A DNA stretch of 64,000 nucleotides from Trichinella spiralis (GCA_000181795.3 CM012953.1:18768882-18832881), one strand, 5' to 3'; counted from the first letter of the stretch, positions 26,744 to 39,779 are shown. A program made the numbers and translations. Notes: a model not told the origin generated them from the sequence alone.

Positions 26744-28788
26744 ACAGATAAAAGCCTGGACGTCCGCCTGAACCCCTACATCTACTATTGAAGAAGTAAA
26801 TATGGCCTGAAGTGAAAAAAAGTAAAATAAAAAAGGGCAAATAATTTTTGTACAAGTGTAATAAATTGAATAAATCTTGATTTGTTAAAATTCAAATTTA
26901 AAATGTTGACAGTTTCACTTAAGAATGCGTATTATGTATATATAGTGGTGATCAACTATGCTGTCGGTTAGTCGCAGTTTGAAATCGGAAGGGCTGCTCG
27001 GATAAAGCAAATCATGAAGCGCGTCAAGGCACGTTTGTTGTTCATTAAAGTCTCACTACAGCATTTATGGCAGTGGTAGAAATGGAAGTCAATAAAAGGT
27101 GCTTACTGTATGCTCAAGATACGCAGGCTGAAAATCAGAGGTAATTAAAAGCTTTCAGCAACCTCCTAATTGTCAAAAATAATTATTCATTGACCAACGG
27201 AATGAATATTAAATAGAAAATGTTGAAAAGGAATTTTATTTTAAAGTTATCTCAAAAACCACTATTATATACTTTTGAAACAGATTTACCCCAGAATAAA
27301 ACGGGATGGGAGCGAAGAAAATTTTCTTTAATTTAGAGAAACTTCATTTCACTTTATTCAAATATTATCATTTTAAGCAGCTGTAATGTGCATTTTGAAA
27401 ACAAAAAATATATATTGCTTTTTTGACAGCTAATTTTATTTGTTCTTCTAACTTACTACATTTATTATTGATTTTTACTTGAAATTTCATTTCTTTTAAG
27501 CATACATTAACATTAAATACAACAATCATTAATAATCTGTTGATAAAGAACTTGCGATGACAAATAAAAATCTTCAATGTATACCATTATTAATGAATGT
27601 TCATCATTTTTTTATCATTATACATTATTGTTTTAGAATTTTATTATAATTTTAAAGGAATAATTCACAATGCAATGAATAGAAGCAGTATTTGTATTGT
27701 TATGAAAGAAAGCACTAGTGTAATTTTTAAGTTATAAATTTTCAATGCACAATGAATAAATTTTTATAAGAAAACATTTTATAATAACATTAAGAAGCTT
27801 TTCAATCGCAGTTTAACATTACTTTTTAAAGTTTTTCACTGCTAGATTGCATGTTTCAGAAAATTCAATTTATTTATTGATAATAGCAGGATGACAAGTT
27901 GGTAATAATGCAAATTGTTTTCAAAAAAAACATTACTTTTTTATGCTCATACAAATTAGGAATTTGATTACAAAAACTGATACTGAAGAAGGGTAATTTC
28001 ATTTATAACAAAATTTTCACTAGCTATTATTTAAATTGATTAATTAAAAGCTTCGCTTTTTCAAATAATTCCCAGCTTTATAATTATTTGCATTACAACT
28101 CTTAATATCTACTATCACTTGTTATTTTTAATCTACAAATAAACTCAAAATCTGAAAAATTCAGTTATTATTAATTTCAATTTTTGTTCTCGTTAATCAA
28201 TACATTTCAATAAAAATTTTTTTTATAAAATTACATTTTATTCTTGACAACATTCCTGTTCTTGTTGTTAATGAATAAAAAAGTAATTTCATCATTGTTT
28301 TTTGCGTAGTAATTTATCATGAGGAACAGTACAATTATACAGAAACTATGGAAACTGCTTTTCAAAATTAGCAATGTTAACCACAACCACTTAGGTTGAT
28401 TGAAGCAATTCTATTATACTAACTTTTATAATTTACTAGATAATGAAAAAAAGAAATGTTGTTCTATTTGTTGTTTTGTTGATTTTGACTTCAAGTAATA
28501 TTTTAAAAAGTCAAAAAATATCCATTGAAATATATTCGATTTTTATTCACTCTCATCAATGCTTAAAACAACTGATTATTAAAGTCAAATGTAGATAGAT
28601 TTCAACATTCGGGAATTTCCGCGGTCAATATAAAACAAACAATGAAATTACTCAAAAAAGTGACTGCGAGCCAATAATTTATCTCGGATAAATTACAAAT
28701 AAGGTCATCAATTTGATGAGCAAATATATAACTGGGTAAAATAAGCATCAGTAAATAAGCAAAATATCAAAAAGTTTAACATCACTGA
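26744..28788. other. Upstream region of the ida-1 gene and downstream region of the cyclophilin-40-like gene
   Basis: About 2 kb with no convincing exon. It should hold the ida-1 promoter. A less AT-rich island near 26960-27120, just after a TATATATAG run, stands out and might be a promoter or a 5' exon, but no open frame of weight supports coding. Confidence 0.45.
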
Positions 28789-30896
28789 TCAGCGTTGCTC
28801 TTGTTGCAAACCGGATGTAGATGCGCCACAACTTTGAGCATTCTGGTCAGCTTGCAACGATCGCAAACGTTTCTTTTTATAAACTTGGATTTCACCAGAT
28901 ACTGCTGCAATTTGACTTTTCGTTGCTAAATCATTATCATCAGCATTACCATGATAAATAAAATCATCACAGTAAAACATTTAAAACAAATATTTACCCT
29001 TATCCATTGGAGCAATTCGCAGTGCAGTAAAAAGATCAAACTATAAAATATTATGCTTTCATTTCTACAAAACTGTGTCAAGATGAGAACAAAACATAAT
29101 TGCTTGGTAAATCTGAATTTTCTAAACTTAAATTTCAAAATGTATTTCTTCTATAACATCAGAAATAATTAACTCTTCATAATATTTAATATTTCAATAA
29201 ACGGAGTACATTATTATTATTATCATTATTTTAAAGTAATGCAACTAACCAAACTTCTTTCGTGATACAGTTTTCCATGATAAGCCTGCCCTCGCCGATA
29301 ATAAGCCTTGTAATTAGACGGGTCTAATTCAAGTGCCTGAAAATTATACATCTATGCAATAAAATAACAATTATAAATAATACAACTTTACTTCATTGCA
29401 ATCTTCTAATGCACCAGAAAAATCTTTCAATCGAATCTTACAAAAGGCGCTAAATGAATAATATGATTTATTACAAATAATTTATTTACTTCAAAATTAT
29501 TGCACATAAAAAAAACCAACGCAAACATACCTATGCAAAATACAAGAAACAACCAGTGATACCATTTTCGATTCTAGCTCACCATTGGGTCGATTATAAA
29601 TGCAAGCATAATTTATGTAACGAATTGCTTTACTGAATCGAGCTATAGCCATTTGATAACGCTCTTGTCGAAACAAAAGATTTCCAGAAGACTTGATGGC
29701 ATAAACAACGTTCATCAACTTTGTTGGCTATAAAATTCACATCAAAATAGTAAAATGAGCTACAATTAAAGAAATTTCACAAACATCGGCAAAGTTAATG
29801 GCTGCTTCACTTGGTGAATCAGGAAAAATGTCAAGCAAAGCATCAGGCGTCTTCACTTTGAAAGGAAATCCACTAGGTACAACCCCAGTTTCAGAAATGT
29901 TAACACTCTAAACAAAAATTAAAATAAAACACGACTAATGAAAATCAAACAAAAATGTATACTTTATTTGGGGATCCTGATAAATCAGTATCCAAGGTGG
30001 CCAAATGCATGATCAAATCACCACCTTTGAAGATTCGACCAACCAGTATACCTTTGAATTCATAAGCAGCCCAATGAGAAGTGAACACCACCATTTGGGG
30101 AAGGGCATTTGGATTGGTGATGTTTTCAGATAGTCCAACAAAATAAGCTTGTTCCTATTATAATTCAAAAATTATAAAGTGAATCATAATTAAAAATATA
30201 CGCATATAGAAATTACATATTTTTAACACAAACAAAAAACAGTCGTTACTCGACAAAAAATTTTATAGAGAGTGATTATAGCAGTAAAAATTTAAAATAA
30301 AACCAACAACAACATTACCGTCAACAAACACATCTTTTCAGAAAAAAATACATGAAGCAACATAAAAAATTCAGCCAATTAAAAATAAATATTACAGAAC
30401 TTTTCCATTAATAAGAATTAAAAGCAAAAATTTTTTGATCAAAAATCAAAAATAGAACATACTTTAGCTGCTAAATCTAGATCTTTCATAAATGAATGTA
30501 TGGAAGGTGGGATCAAATGAATAAAAGGATTCCCTTGTTGTGAAAGTATAAGAAATGCTTCATTTATGCTTGAAGACCAGGCAAATTCCACGCTTTGCAA
30601 GCGACAAACTACACAAATCAAAACAGTTTATTTATTCTTTCCGGTGACCGATCTATTACACTACCTTTAAAAACGCCACCGACGTAGGGCATTGAAGCAG
30701 GATTGTTATGAAAAAATTTAAACATCTGAACCAACAAATTCTCAGACGCCGGCACAAACGGTTCAATAAAAAAAGTCCCAACTAAATTATAAAAAACACC
30801 TAAATAAAAAATACTAAATAACTTACTTCACTACTTACAAGGTTCTGCTCCGATTTCAACAGTAATATAAAGCAAGTCAACTTGAGAGGTGTTCAT
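28789..30896 (-). CDS. Cyclophilin-40-like TPR co-chaperone with a degenerate isomerase domain
   Basis: Ten exons (30896-30839, 30781-30665, 30608-30463, 30154-29963, 29907-29785, 29727-29531, 29449-29392, 29336-29250, 29040-28998, 28925-28789) give 385 aa; human PPID is 370. The N-terminus follows the cyclophilin plan (DLLYITVEIGAEPFG, EPFVPASENL, YVGGVFK, then GGD near residue 170), but the catalytic FHRVI block is replaced by FKVCRL and the FMxQGGD and NGSQFFI motifs are not recognisable. The C-terminal half has TPRs with good family matches: SSGNLLFRQERYQMAIARFS, FSGALEDCNEALELDPSNY and KAYYRRGQAYHG. In PPID these bind the Hsp90 C-terminal EEVD tail in steroid-receptor type complexes. Here client or Hsp90 binding is likely kept while prolyl isomerase activity looks lost. 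A TPR protein with another divergent N-terminal domain is the alternative. Confidence 0.85.
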
Positions 30897-32013
30897 CGTG
30901 TTTCAGCAGCTGCAAAAATTAAAACCTTTTATCTAAAGTTTGCAACAGTTCATTAATGCTTCATTTGTACTGAACCATCGTTTTTCAAATTTCCATCAAA
31001 ACGCAATACTCTTAACAATCTGTGTATGTATACAGAAAATTACTCCGTATATAAATACTGATAATAGCACTCAATGAATAAATAGAAGTGTAAATATTTT
31101 GCTTCAATAAAAAATGCATCAAAGTAACCTTGTTCAAGAATAATTATCTTACTTTCACTTGCAGTAAATGACTAGCATAAAACAAAGTCAAAAGAATACA
31201 TAACAGAAATATGTTTAAATTAAATTAAGAACATAAAGTTAGGCTGAAAAATTCAAATAAACAGTGAAATGTGCATTAGCTGGCTTGAAAACGAAGTCAA
31301 ACGAAAAATAAATGAACTCTTTCATGACAACAAATAAAAAAATTATTTGCACAAATTATGGAAGAATTTAAATATAAAAGCAGAAGAACAAAGTTACTCA
31401 TCAAAATTATAGCACCTGCCCATAAACATAAACACAGAAGTGCAACAATAAAAATTACATTGTATTTTACGGTATACAGTATGCATTTTGATAAATAAGA
31501 ATTAAACTTAATTTCAATAAACATTGCATGCAATTTAAAGTTTCAGACTATTATACATTTTAAATTATATTGAAATCATAATAAAATACAATAAAAAATT
31601 AATATTTAATGCAATTTATTTTATTTTTGAAACAACATGGAGTCCATCCTGCAACTGCAGATTTTAAGTTGATTATTAAATTAGTTGAATTATAAAATTA
31701 ACAAAGAATTTATTTTATATTAAATCAATTATAGTAGCAGCACACTTTTCAAATAATAAATTATTTGTCTTTAGTGCTTTCCAGAGATGATATTTCAGCA
31801 AAATCTTTATGTTGATAGTTCTCTTTGCTTAAACAGTGCCATATGTTCTTTTATATATAAATTTTTATGATTTAAATAGCTATTATTAAATATGTAAAAT
31901 TACACTTTTTCTATTACTGTAATTTTTAATCTTAATTTCATTTAAGTTGACAGACTTTACTGTAGTGGTTTTGATATTTGTTTATTGACAGCAGAAGTTG
32001 TCTTGGTTTTAAA
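30897..32013. other. Shared upstream region of two divergent genes
   Basis: The cyclophilin-40-like gene (minus) and YJU2B (plus) start on either side of this 1.1-kb AT-rich region, which therefore should contain both promoters. No TATA-like or other specific site could be singled out with confidence and no coding exon was seen. Confidence 0.5.
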
Positions 32014-33564
32014 ATGGTAAGGAATGGTATGTTTAAGTGTTTTTTTATTTTAGTAATGTTTAGGGAGAAAGAAAAGGTACGAATAAATATTACCCGCCAG
32101 ATTACGACCCTCGAAAAGGTGGCCTGAACAAATGGCAGGGCGTGCACGCCCTTCGAGAGCGTGCAAGAAAACTTCACATGGGCATTTTAATTATCCGATT
32201 TGAAATGCCGTTCAATGTTTGGTGTGAAGGGTGTGAAAATCACATAGGAATGGGTGTCCGGTATAATGCTGAAAAAACGAAAGTTGGTAATTTTTATAGC
32301 ACACCAATTTTTCAATTTCGGATGAAATGCCATCTTTGTGATAATTATTTTGAAATTCGGACTGATCCAAAGGTAGTTCAGCATTGATTTTTGTAATACA
32401 TGAAAATGATATTTTTTTTATTTACAGAATTTTGATTATGAGATCATCAGTGGTCTTCGGCGACAGGAAAAACGGTGGGATATGTCTCAGAATGATCAAG
32501 TTGTTCCTGTTGGTAAAATGGCAACACACGTTTGCAGCTTTGATTTCTGAATTAAATTTATTTAAGATAGAGAAACTAGCAACAAATTGTCAACGGATGC
32601 CATGTACAAATTGGAACACAGTGAATTAGATCATGAAAAGTTGAAATCTGCTTTACCACAGTTAGATCAACTGGAAACTTTTCAGAAACGCTGGAAAGAT
32701 GATTTTGCATTAAATCAAGAATTAAGAAATGTTTTCAGGGTAACAGATAAGTTTATTTTGGGGTGGATTTTTGTGCAGTATTTTCCGACTGTTTATTTTT
32801 TTCTCTATTGTAGACAAGAAAAAAAGAAATCAATAATGAGAAGGCAGTGGATGATGCACTGTTGAAGAAAAGTTCTTTGGACATTGAGCTAGTCAAAGAA
32901 ACAGAATCTGATCGAAAGCTCGCTTCAATGATGACATCTTACAGAACCGTTAGCAGTATGTACATGTCATATGCTAAGAAAACTTACTAGTATTATGAGA
33001 ATGGATGATGTTTTGTGAATATTTAAGGTGTGGTTAAATAATATGAATGTATTTTTAGCTGGTAGAGAGAAACATGTGGCCAAATTGTTAGAGATTGAAA
33101 AGAGAGATATTTTTGACAAAGAAAAAGCATCTAACAGCAGCGATTTGTCTTTGATCATTGGTAAATTTGAAAAGCCACAACAAATTCAGAAACTGGAACA
33201 GTGTGTTTTGGTATCTCGTAATCGAGAAAAGATATCAAAGTTGGACCAACAATTAGACAAATGTGTTCAAGCGATTAAAGGGGCAGTGCGGTGCAGGGGA
33301 ATTGTTGATGCCAGTATTGGAAAGAATGAAGATATTATCGCAAGAAATAGCTTGTCAGAGTCTGATGAACGCTCTCTGTTTTGTTCAGAATTATATGACA
33401 AAAGTTCCCGTAATGATGATGTGGAACAACGGCAAATGCAAGCTGATAAATCAGCAGGAAGTGTAACTTTGTTGTCTACAGTGTGTGAAAGCAATACTCT
33501 GCCAAGTGGGTTGGATATGCTTCAGAGTTATGCTACAGCATCTAGTGAAAGCAGCAGTGATTAA
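32014..33564 (+). CDS. YJU2B: Splicing factor YJU2B (CCDC130, CWC16 family)
   Basis: Six coding exons: 32014-32016, 32064-32372, 32428-32512, 32567-32739, 32814-32955 and 33059-33564, giving 405 aa (human CCDC130 is 396). The first coding exon is only the ATG, spliced by ATG|GTAAGG to GGAGAA, which restores the family N-terminus MGERKGTNKYYPPDYDP. Strong matches follow: ALRERARKLHMGILIIRFEM, VWCEGCENHIGMGVRYNAEK, and FRMKCHLCDNYF; the two CxxC pairs form the zinc site of the CWC16 domain. The C-terminal 170 residues are polar and little conserved, ending in ASSESSSD. CWC16 proteins join the spliceosome around branching. The gene converges with SRP9, 376 bp away. Confidence 0.95.
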
Positions 33565-33895
33565 GAAAAATGGTTGAAAACCGGTAAATTTATTGCAAAA
33601 TGCTACTGCTCAAAAATTCATGATCTCTGCTTTGCCACTCATAGATGTTGACGTACTGTTTTTTCTAATTAAAGATGGCTCGATTTTTTTAATTTGTTTA
33701 AGCATTGTTTTTTAAATGCAACTATATATATTGATTTCATTCATGTTCATGTTGAGTAAAAAATAATTTGTTCAAAAGAGATTCCAAGAATCGCATATTT
33801 CATTGATAGTTAGTTGTTACAGACGACGACAATACGGGGGTAATAATATTGAAAAGTTTCAGAAATTGAATGCAAAAACAAGAAATGTAAACTAT

Positions 33896-33901
33896 TTATT
33901 G
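33896..33901 (-). terminator. Possible polyadenylation signal of SRP9
   Basis: AATAAA on the minus strand 40 bp after the SRP9 stop codon. Position and strand are right for the last gene of a cluster. Confidence 0.4.
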
Positions 33902-33940
33902 AAATGCAAATATAGAGATGAATAAGAGTGGAATTTAATA

Positions 33941-34174
33941 TTATTTTTCACGACTGGCCATGTTTCGCATCAAAGTACCCAATAATTTCTCGAAACGTTT
34001 CAGATCTTGAAAAGCATCGGTGGAATATTGAGCGCAAACACGATCGTTGGTTGCTTTAAATTCCAAACGAGTGCGCTGATGAGAATATTTGGTAATGAAA
34101 CGAAATTTGTCAGGATCTTCTTCGTATAGTTTTTCAATTACTCTTACAAATTCTTCCCATGTTTTCAGATACAT
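33941..34174 (-). CDS. SRP9: Signal recognition particle 9 kDa protein
   Basis: A single coding exon of 77 aa beginning MYLKTWEEFVRVIEKLYEED; human SRP9 begins [21 protein letters not shown] and is 86 aa. Further matches are KYSHQRTRLEFKATNDRVC, YSTDAFQDLKRFEKLL and LMRNMASREK. SRP9 pairs with SRP14 to bind the Alu domain of SRP RNA and slow elongation during ER targeting. A strong acceptor (CTTTTTTCAG in sense) lies two bases before the ATG, so the 5' end is either joined to an upstream exon or to a spliced leader. It sits 278 bp downstream of GMF on the same strand, as in a possible operon. Confidence 0.93.
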   Translation of the reverse strand: MYLKTWEEFVRVIEKLYEEDPDKFRFITKYSHQRTRLEFKATNDRVCAQYSTDAFQDLKRFEKLLGTLMRNMASREK

Positions 34175-34452
34175 AACTGAAAAAAGTTCATCAAAAACAA
34201 TAACGTTATTGATTTCAAAACATACATACAGAGATATATTTGCAATATATGTAATGGTAATATATAACCAAAAGTGCTTGAAAGTTATGTTTCCAAAAAT
34301 GGAAATATAATTATTTATTTATACACTGCCAACAATCAACGAATTAATATTTTCATCTATTATGAACAATAAATAAACCGCCAAAAATTGTCCAAGAAAA
34401 AAAAGGAAACAAACGCAAGAGCAGTAGTGGTAGCTGTTGAAATGGCAACAGC

Positions 34453-35196
34453 TTAAGTTACATGCAAATTGGTGTCGATGAGATCGTCAGTCAGTTCGTC
34501 AATTTCTCGAATTACAATAAACTAAAATAGAAATAAATAAATGAATTTTAATAATAAATAAACGAGCGATTGAAAACAACAAAAACGGTACATTTATTCA
34601 CTTACATTATTAGCCTTCACCAATTCCCTGACAAAACGAACACTGCCTGCGTATAACATCTGCACTTCTGGAATACATCCTTGGAGAAAAAGAATTTTTC
34701 ACATAATGGATCCACAAACAAACGAAATCAATTCAACTTCATCTTTACCAGAAGGACTGACAAAAATCAATACAAATGGAAATGAAACTCGCCCATCTGA
34801 ATGCTGCGTGCGACGACAAAGTAAAACAAATCTAGGCTCATCTTCCAATAAAGCCTCGTTGATATTTTCTATTGAACAATTCTAACAATAATCAAACCGA
34901 TGAAAATTGCAAAATTGACCAAATGATATCATAATTCACCTCTATCAATTCTTCACAAATCAATTCTTGGCTGCAATGATCAATTTTCACTATTTAAGCA
35001 GAATATATTTTAAAAAAAGTAAATTTCATAAAAATTGCTTGTACAAAAATAATAAATGCAACTCACAAATTAATGCTGTAGAGGTGACATTTTTTCGCAT
35101 TCGAAATTCTTTCAGTTGGTTAAGAACTGCTTCAGTGGGAGTGCAAATTCCCAACGATGATTCTACTACCGAAGATGAATTCATACTTTTTGCCAT
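34453..35196 (-). CDS. gmf: Glia maturation factor (GMF), ADF-homology protein
   Basis: Five exons (35196-35067, 34989-34940, 34881-34749, 34679-34606, 34521-34453) give 151 aa; vertebrate GMFs are 142. Family landmarks in order are VLNQLKEFRMRKN, the ALI-KID strand, EDEPRFVLLCRRTQHSDGRV, SFPFVLIFVSPSG, PEVQMLYAGS and the C-terminal helix region REIDELTDDLID. GMF is an ADF/cofilin-fold protein that binds Arp2/3 rather than actin and takes apart branched filaments. The start is an ATG a few residues before the aligned N-terminus; an acceptor-like TTATTAG lies about 18 bases before it. The exon 3 acceptor was chosen because it alone keeps the frame. Neighbours on the same strand are FBXO42-like (205 bp upstream) and SRP9 (278 bp downstream). 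Confidence 0.92.
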
Positions 35197-35401
35197 TTAA
35201 TGCTATTAATTCTAATAACACATGCTATACTGCCATATGAATCTCACAAATGATGTACTATTGCAGCAAAAGCAAGTAACAAAAATATTTTCAAAGTAAT
35301 CATTACCGTAGATTGAGAAACAAAACAACTGAGTTATGAATTTAAAGATGGTTTAATTGCTGGAATAAGAAAGAGAAAAACGATAAATAAATAAATAGCG
35401 C

Positions 35402-38400
35402 TTAAAATGAAAAAACCGGCGACAAACTGTAGACATACGTTTTGGTACGTGTTGCAGATATTTCCGACCCACCCAAAGATATCAATTCACCCTCAGCTTT
35501 GACAGTTAAAAAAAATTCTGTGAACAATGGTAGAGTGGTTCGGCTTTCGACAATTTCATACCGTACGGAGAAGTCTTTCAACAGATCACTCAAATTCATC
35601 ACTAATATACTACGGCTCCTTTTCATGTTCAACCTTAATTCGCCGATAACGTCTCTGCACATTATAATTCCTATCAAAGATCTGAAAAAAATCAGTCAAG
35701 AAAAACAAAACAGAAATGCTGATTAAATCATAAAACATACTTTAAAGTGAAATTAGTTAACCGATCCCTGGGAAAGTGTATCCAATCCCAACTGTCTGAA
35801 GCTATGGAAAAGCAGAGTGCAAAAAATTTATCACTGTAATTAAAAAAATAAGAGACAATACAACTTATCAACTTACCTCTGCTCGAGGGATTCGTAAATC
35901 GGCTTAGAGTTTCGGGATTTCTTTTAAGCGTATTACTGCCATAACAATTAATTAGATAAACTTTATCTCCAACTGCACAACAAAAATGCTGTGGATAAAA
36001 CGGCTGATAGATTTCACAATTGCTGCAAGTTACAATTTTCCATTCCCATTCTTCACCTAGTACTAACAGCCAAACATCATTTAAAATACAACCCGATGAA
36101 TTACGCCCTCCAATAATCAACAAATGCTTATCATCAACAACCACCTGTGAATGCAAAAAACGAGCTTCAGGCGATCGTCCCTTAATAAAAGGTGTGAACC
36201 ATTTTTCTTGTTTGATATCGAAAACATGAACACTACCATCACACAGAGCGGCTGAATTTATGCCGCCAAAAATAATCATCAAATCACCAACAACAGAAGC
36301 AGTGTGGCATGCAAGTTTTGGTGCAGATATGTCACGCTTTACAGAACATGTATTTTGCTTGACGTTGTAAATGCTGAGATCATTTGAAAGTAATACGTAA
36401 GAATCTCCGTAAGGATTTCGACAGCAATCAGCTTTGCATCCGCCAAACTGAATCAAAAAATGCTTATACGGTACAAGTGTACTTCCAATCGTTGGCAAAG
36501 TCAATTCTCCAACGAATAAAACATGCTTCCATTGACGTGAACTCAAATCAAATTTCCAAACATCGTTGTACAACGTCTGATCTTTTGTAAAACCACCAAT
36601 GACATAAACATTTCCTAATAAAACGGATTTTCAATTTCATCAAATAAATAAATAAATTCAAGCAAAATTCAAAATTAAAATTAAAATGTAAATCTTATAT
36701 TATTCAAAAAGTTCGGATAAATTATCTCCCAATTTTAATTTCAAAAACAACTCATTTCACATGGTAATCTTTGATACCAATCTGCAACTATAAATTTTGA
36801 AAAATATTATTATATAGCCACTGGTATAATAAATGCCAGAAAACGCAACTTTATTTATTCTGTCAAAAATTACAAATTCATTCTTAAAATTAATTTAAAT
36901 TCAAACTTATGACTTGATTAAGACTTTTCAGATTAATCTAATAATTTAAAAAACTATAATTCATTAAATCCCTGCATTTCACGACTGAACTTTATCAACG
37001 TGAGCAATGATTCAAAATTAATACACTGTTTTCAAATTTGAAATTAATTATAAACTTGCAAAAATCTTACCTGTTTCTAAAAATATAGATTTGAAAAACT
37101 GCTATTGAATATTGAATAATACTCAGTGTTTAAATTACAAGTATTTGAAAATTAATAAAAAAAAGAATTTTAATGCTAATTTTCAGGTAGAATTTTCAAT
37201 ATCAACGATATAAAATTTTTTTTATTTTTCAAGCTGTACAATTAAAAAATTGTATAAATTTATATTTAATTTGAACTTGAGCATCACCAACTGTAAACCT
37301 AGATTAAATAAAGCAATGATTGATGGTGATAAAGTATCAGTTTTAGAAAGCAATAAATATTTTTTTTTAACAAATGAATCTTTTCCATAAAACTCAATGT
37401 TTATTTATGCTTGTAACAGTATACACGAAGCCATCCTGATCATGATAAAATATGTTTCTAATTATGAAATTAACGCTCATTGAACTTTACCATCAAATAA
37501 TACAGTGCAAATAAAGAATTTTAATTTTCACGTGAATAATGCAACCAAACCTGGCAAATAATGTATCAAATAAAATTCTGACTAATCTTATACAGCATAA
37601 ACATAATACAAGAAAGCAATTCCATTATGCTTTCTAAGTTAGAATAAAGTAAAAAAAAAACCGAGGCATTCTTCTCTGGTGTCACATTTTCTTAATTGCT
37701 AGTATTTTCTAGTATGTTTAAAGACAAGTGGAAGCCGAACTTAATTTGTTTAAAATTACCCTTTGCGTTATTTAACTGCAAACACTAACATTATTAAATC
37801 ACAATGCTTGTTGTATATTTACTTTCAAATTTAAATTTAACAAAAAACTGATGAACGACTTTACTCAGGCCGCTATAGCAAATGGAAAGTGCAAAATTGA
37901 AAAGACACCCTTTTTTAATATTCATTCCCAGAAAGAGGAGCACAAATGTGAACAAACAAAATGATTTCACCTTCACTAGAATCATTAATATAACCTACAT
38001 TATTCTATAATTTTGCAAAAGCAACTATAAGAATTAAATTTGGTAAAACATCCTGATATAATTTAAATTAATAATTTCATACATATTTTGATTAGAAAAG
38101 TTTTCATTTATTAAAAGCACATCAGATATCCATTTCTAACAATGGAAAACCACTAATCTTAATAAAAAATAAAATCAAACGATTCATAATGAAACTTATA
38201 AATAAAGTTTTAACTACCTTGGAGATAGCAAGCGGTACGATACTGTCTGAAAGATAAAGCTGCCATTTTTCCGTCATCCGAATATGCCATCCATAGTCTA
38301 CGCCACTGAAGATTGATGCCTCTTCTTAAATACTGTTCTCGGATTTTGAATATATGATCTGACATAACTTTCCACCTCCTGCATACACAAGAGCAAGCTT

Positions 38401-38488
38401 TTAGTCCTTTATATTGATCAACATAAGAAAATATCTTTTTCAAGATATCTTCTGGCATATCAGCAACAGTATTTGGTGATGCATCCAT
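35402..38488 (-). CDS. FBXO42: F-box and kelch-repeat protein, FBXO42-like
   Basis: Four exons (38488-38218, 36614-35877, 35801-35741, 35681-35402) give 449 aa. Residues 5-50 are an F-box (TVADMPEDILKKIFSYVDQY, CVCRRW). From about residue 91 kelch blades follow: GNVYVIGGFTKD, YNDVWKFDLSSRQW, FLIQFGG, GDLMIIFGG, HVFDIKQEKW, HLLIIGGRNSSG, NDVWLLVLGEEWEW. The last exon ends KAEGELISLGGSE, which parallels the GRGELIIFGG close of human FBXO42. Such proteins are substrate receptors of SCF (SKP1-CUL1-F-box) ubiquitin ligases; human FBXO42 targets p53. The first intron is 1.6 kb; the small third exon was chosen by phase and is the least certain part. It is the most upstream member of the FBXO42-GMF-SRP9 cluster. 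Confidence 0.85.
36615..38217 (-). other. Large first intron of the FBXO42-like gene
   Basis: 1.6 kb of AT-rich intron. Short open frames occur but none is exon-like or shared with a known family. Confidence 0.55.
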
Positions 38489-39718
38489 ATTTACAACAAG
38501 TGACTGCCATTAGTCTAGAAAATCAAAATATACAGTAACTGCTTGCCAAAATAAACCTTAATTGTTTTTAGCGTACTGTATGGCATTTTTAAAATTAATT
38601 GATTTAAGAAAAACTTGACAAAAATAGGTTCATTCATGCAAATAATGTAGATCCTGTGTAAAACGCTTTTAAGAGTTTTTAAAATTGATAATATTCGAGC
38701 ACTCTTCTTGATAGAAAATGCTTAAAATTTTCAAATAATTAATCTTCATGTTGAAGATCAATTTCTGTTTACATGAATTGTCACGTTGCGATAGACTGAC
38801 GACTAATTTGTGTTCTGTATACACTGTGACATTTTAATTAACATTAATCAAATGTAAATTTATCTTTCAGACAAAAAGTAATCTTAAAATGCAGACAGAT
38901 TACTTACTGCATTAGATACCATGAATTCATTTGCGCATTACAATACTGTAAATTAATCAAAAGGAATTTTTTTTAATGAAAGTTTTTAATTTGTACAGAA
39001 AGTTATTATACATCGGTTCAATACATTTTTAAATTCAATTTGTATATAATTTTTTAATGTTGACTGTTTTTACGTCATTTTGAGTAATAAATTAAAATTA
39101 CTCTTACTTAAAATAAGTTTTGCAGAACAATAACAGCTGGCATAAAAATGGGCAGTTCCAAAATTTTGATTTCTGGGCGTTTTATGACAGCAGTTGTCGA
39201 GATTTTTCCCTTTCGTTAAAATGCGAAACTGAAAAGGTCAAGTATATAATATAGTATACAGTAAATATTTTGACATCGTTAATTTTGAAATCTTTATTAA
39301 CAAACAGATGCTTAATTATAAGATAAGATTTTAGTGTTTCAAGTCAATTAATAAATGGAAATAAAAAAATTTAATAATTACGTCAAATTCTAAACAAATT
39401 ATGCAATCTTATCCTGACACATGTTCACTTCTTCACATTAGACATTCAAAAATTAATGTCATTCAAAAATTGCATAGTAAATCATTTATTGAAAAGAGTC
39501 TTTGTTAACAAAAATCAGATCAGGAAATGAATTTTATTTAAATTTTCACAAACAATTACCAGATATTCAGTTATTTCAAAAATGTAGTGGAAAAAAATAA
39601 AATTCTCTTGATGTTCTTCAATTTAATGAACTGCGGCGAAGGCCACAAAAATGGGTAGATATTAAATTAAAATATTTACAACGAACTGGAAATTGCCACG
39701 ATGCGCAAAATTTTGTTC
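38489..39718. other. Intergenic stretch, no gene seen
   Basis: AT-rich DNA between the FBXO42-like gene and the left border of the duplicated block. It should hold the promoter of the FBXO42-GMF-SRP9 cluster. Nothing else was recognised. Confidence 0.5.
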
Positions 39719-39779
39719 TAAGCTCAAAAAAACTTCTTATAAATTTTTATTAAAAAAGCTTTTTTCTCACTTTAAACTG

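Noticed and set aside
26960-27120. Possible tRNA or small RNA gene upstream of ida-1
   Set aside because: The sequence looks structured and less AT-rich, but no T-arm, anticodon arm or acceptor stem pairing could be drawn.
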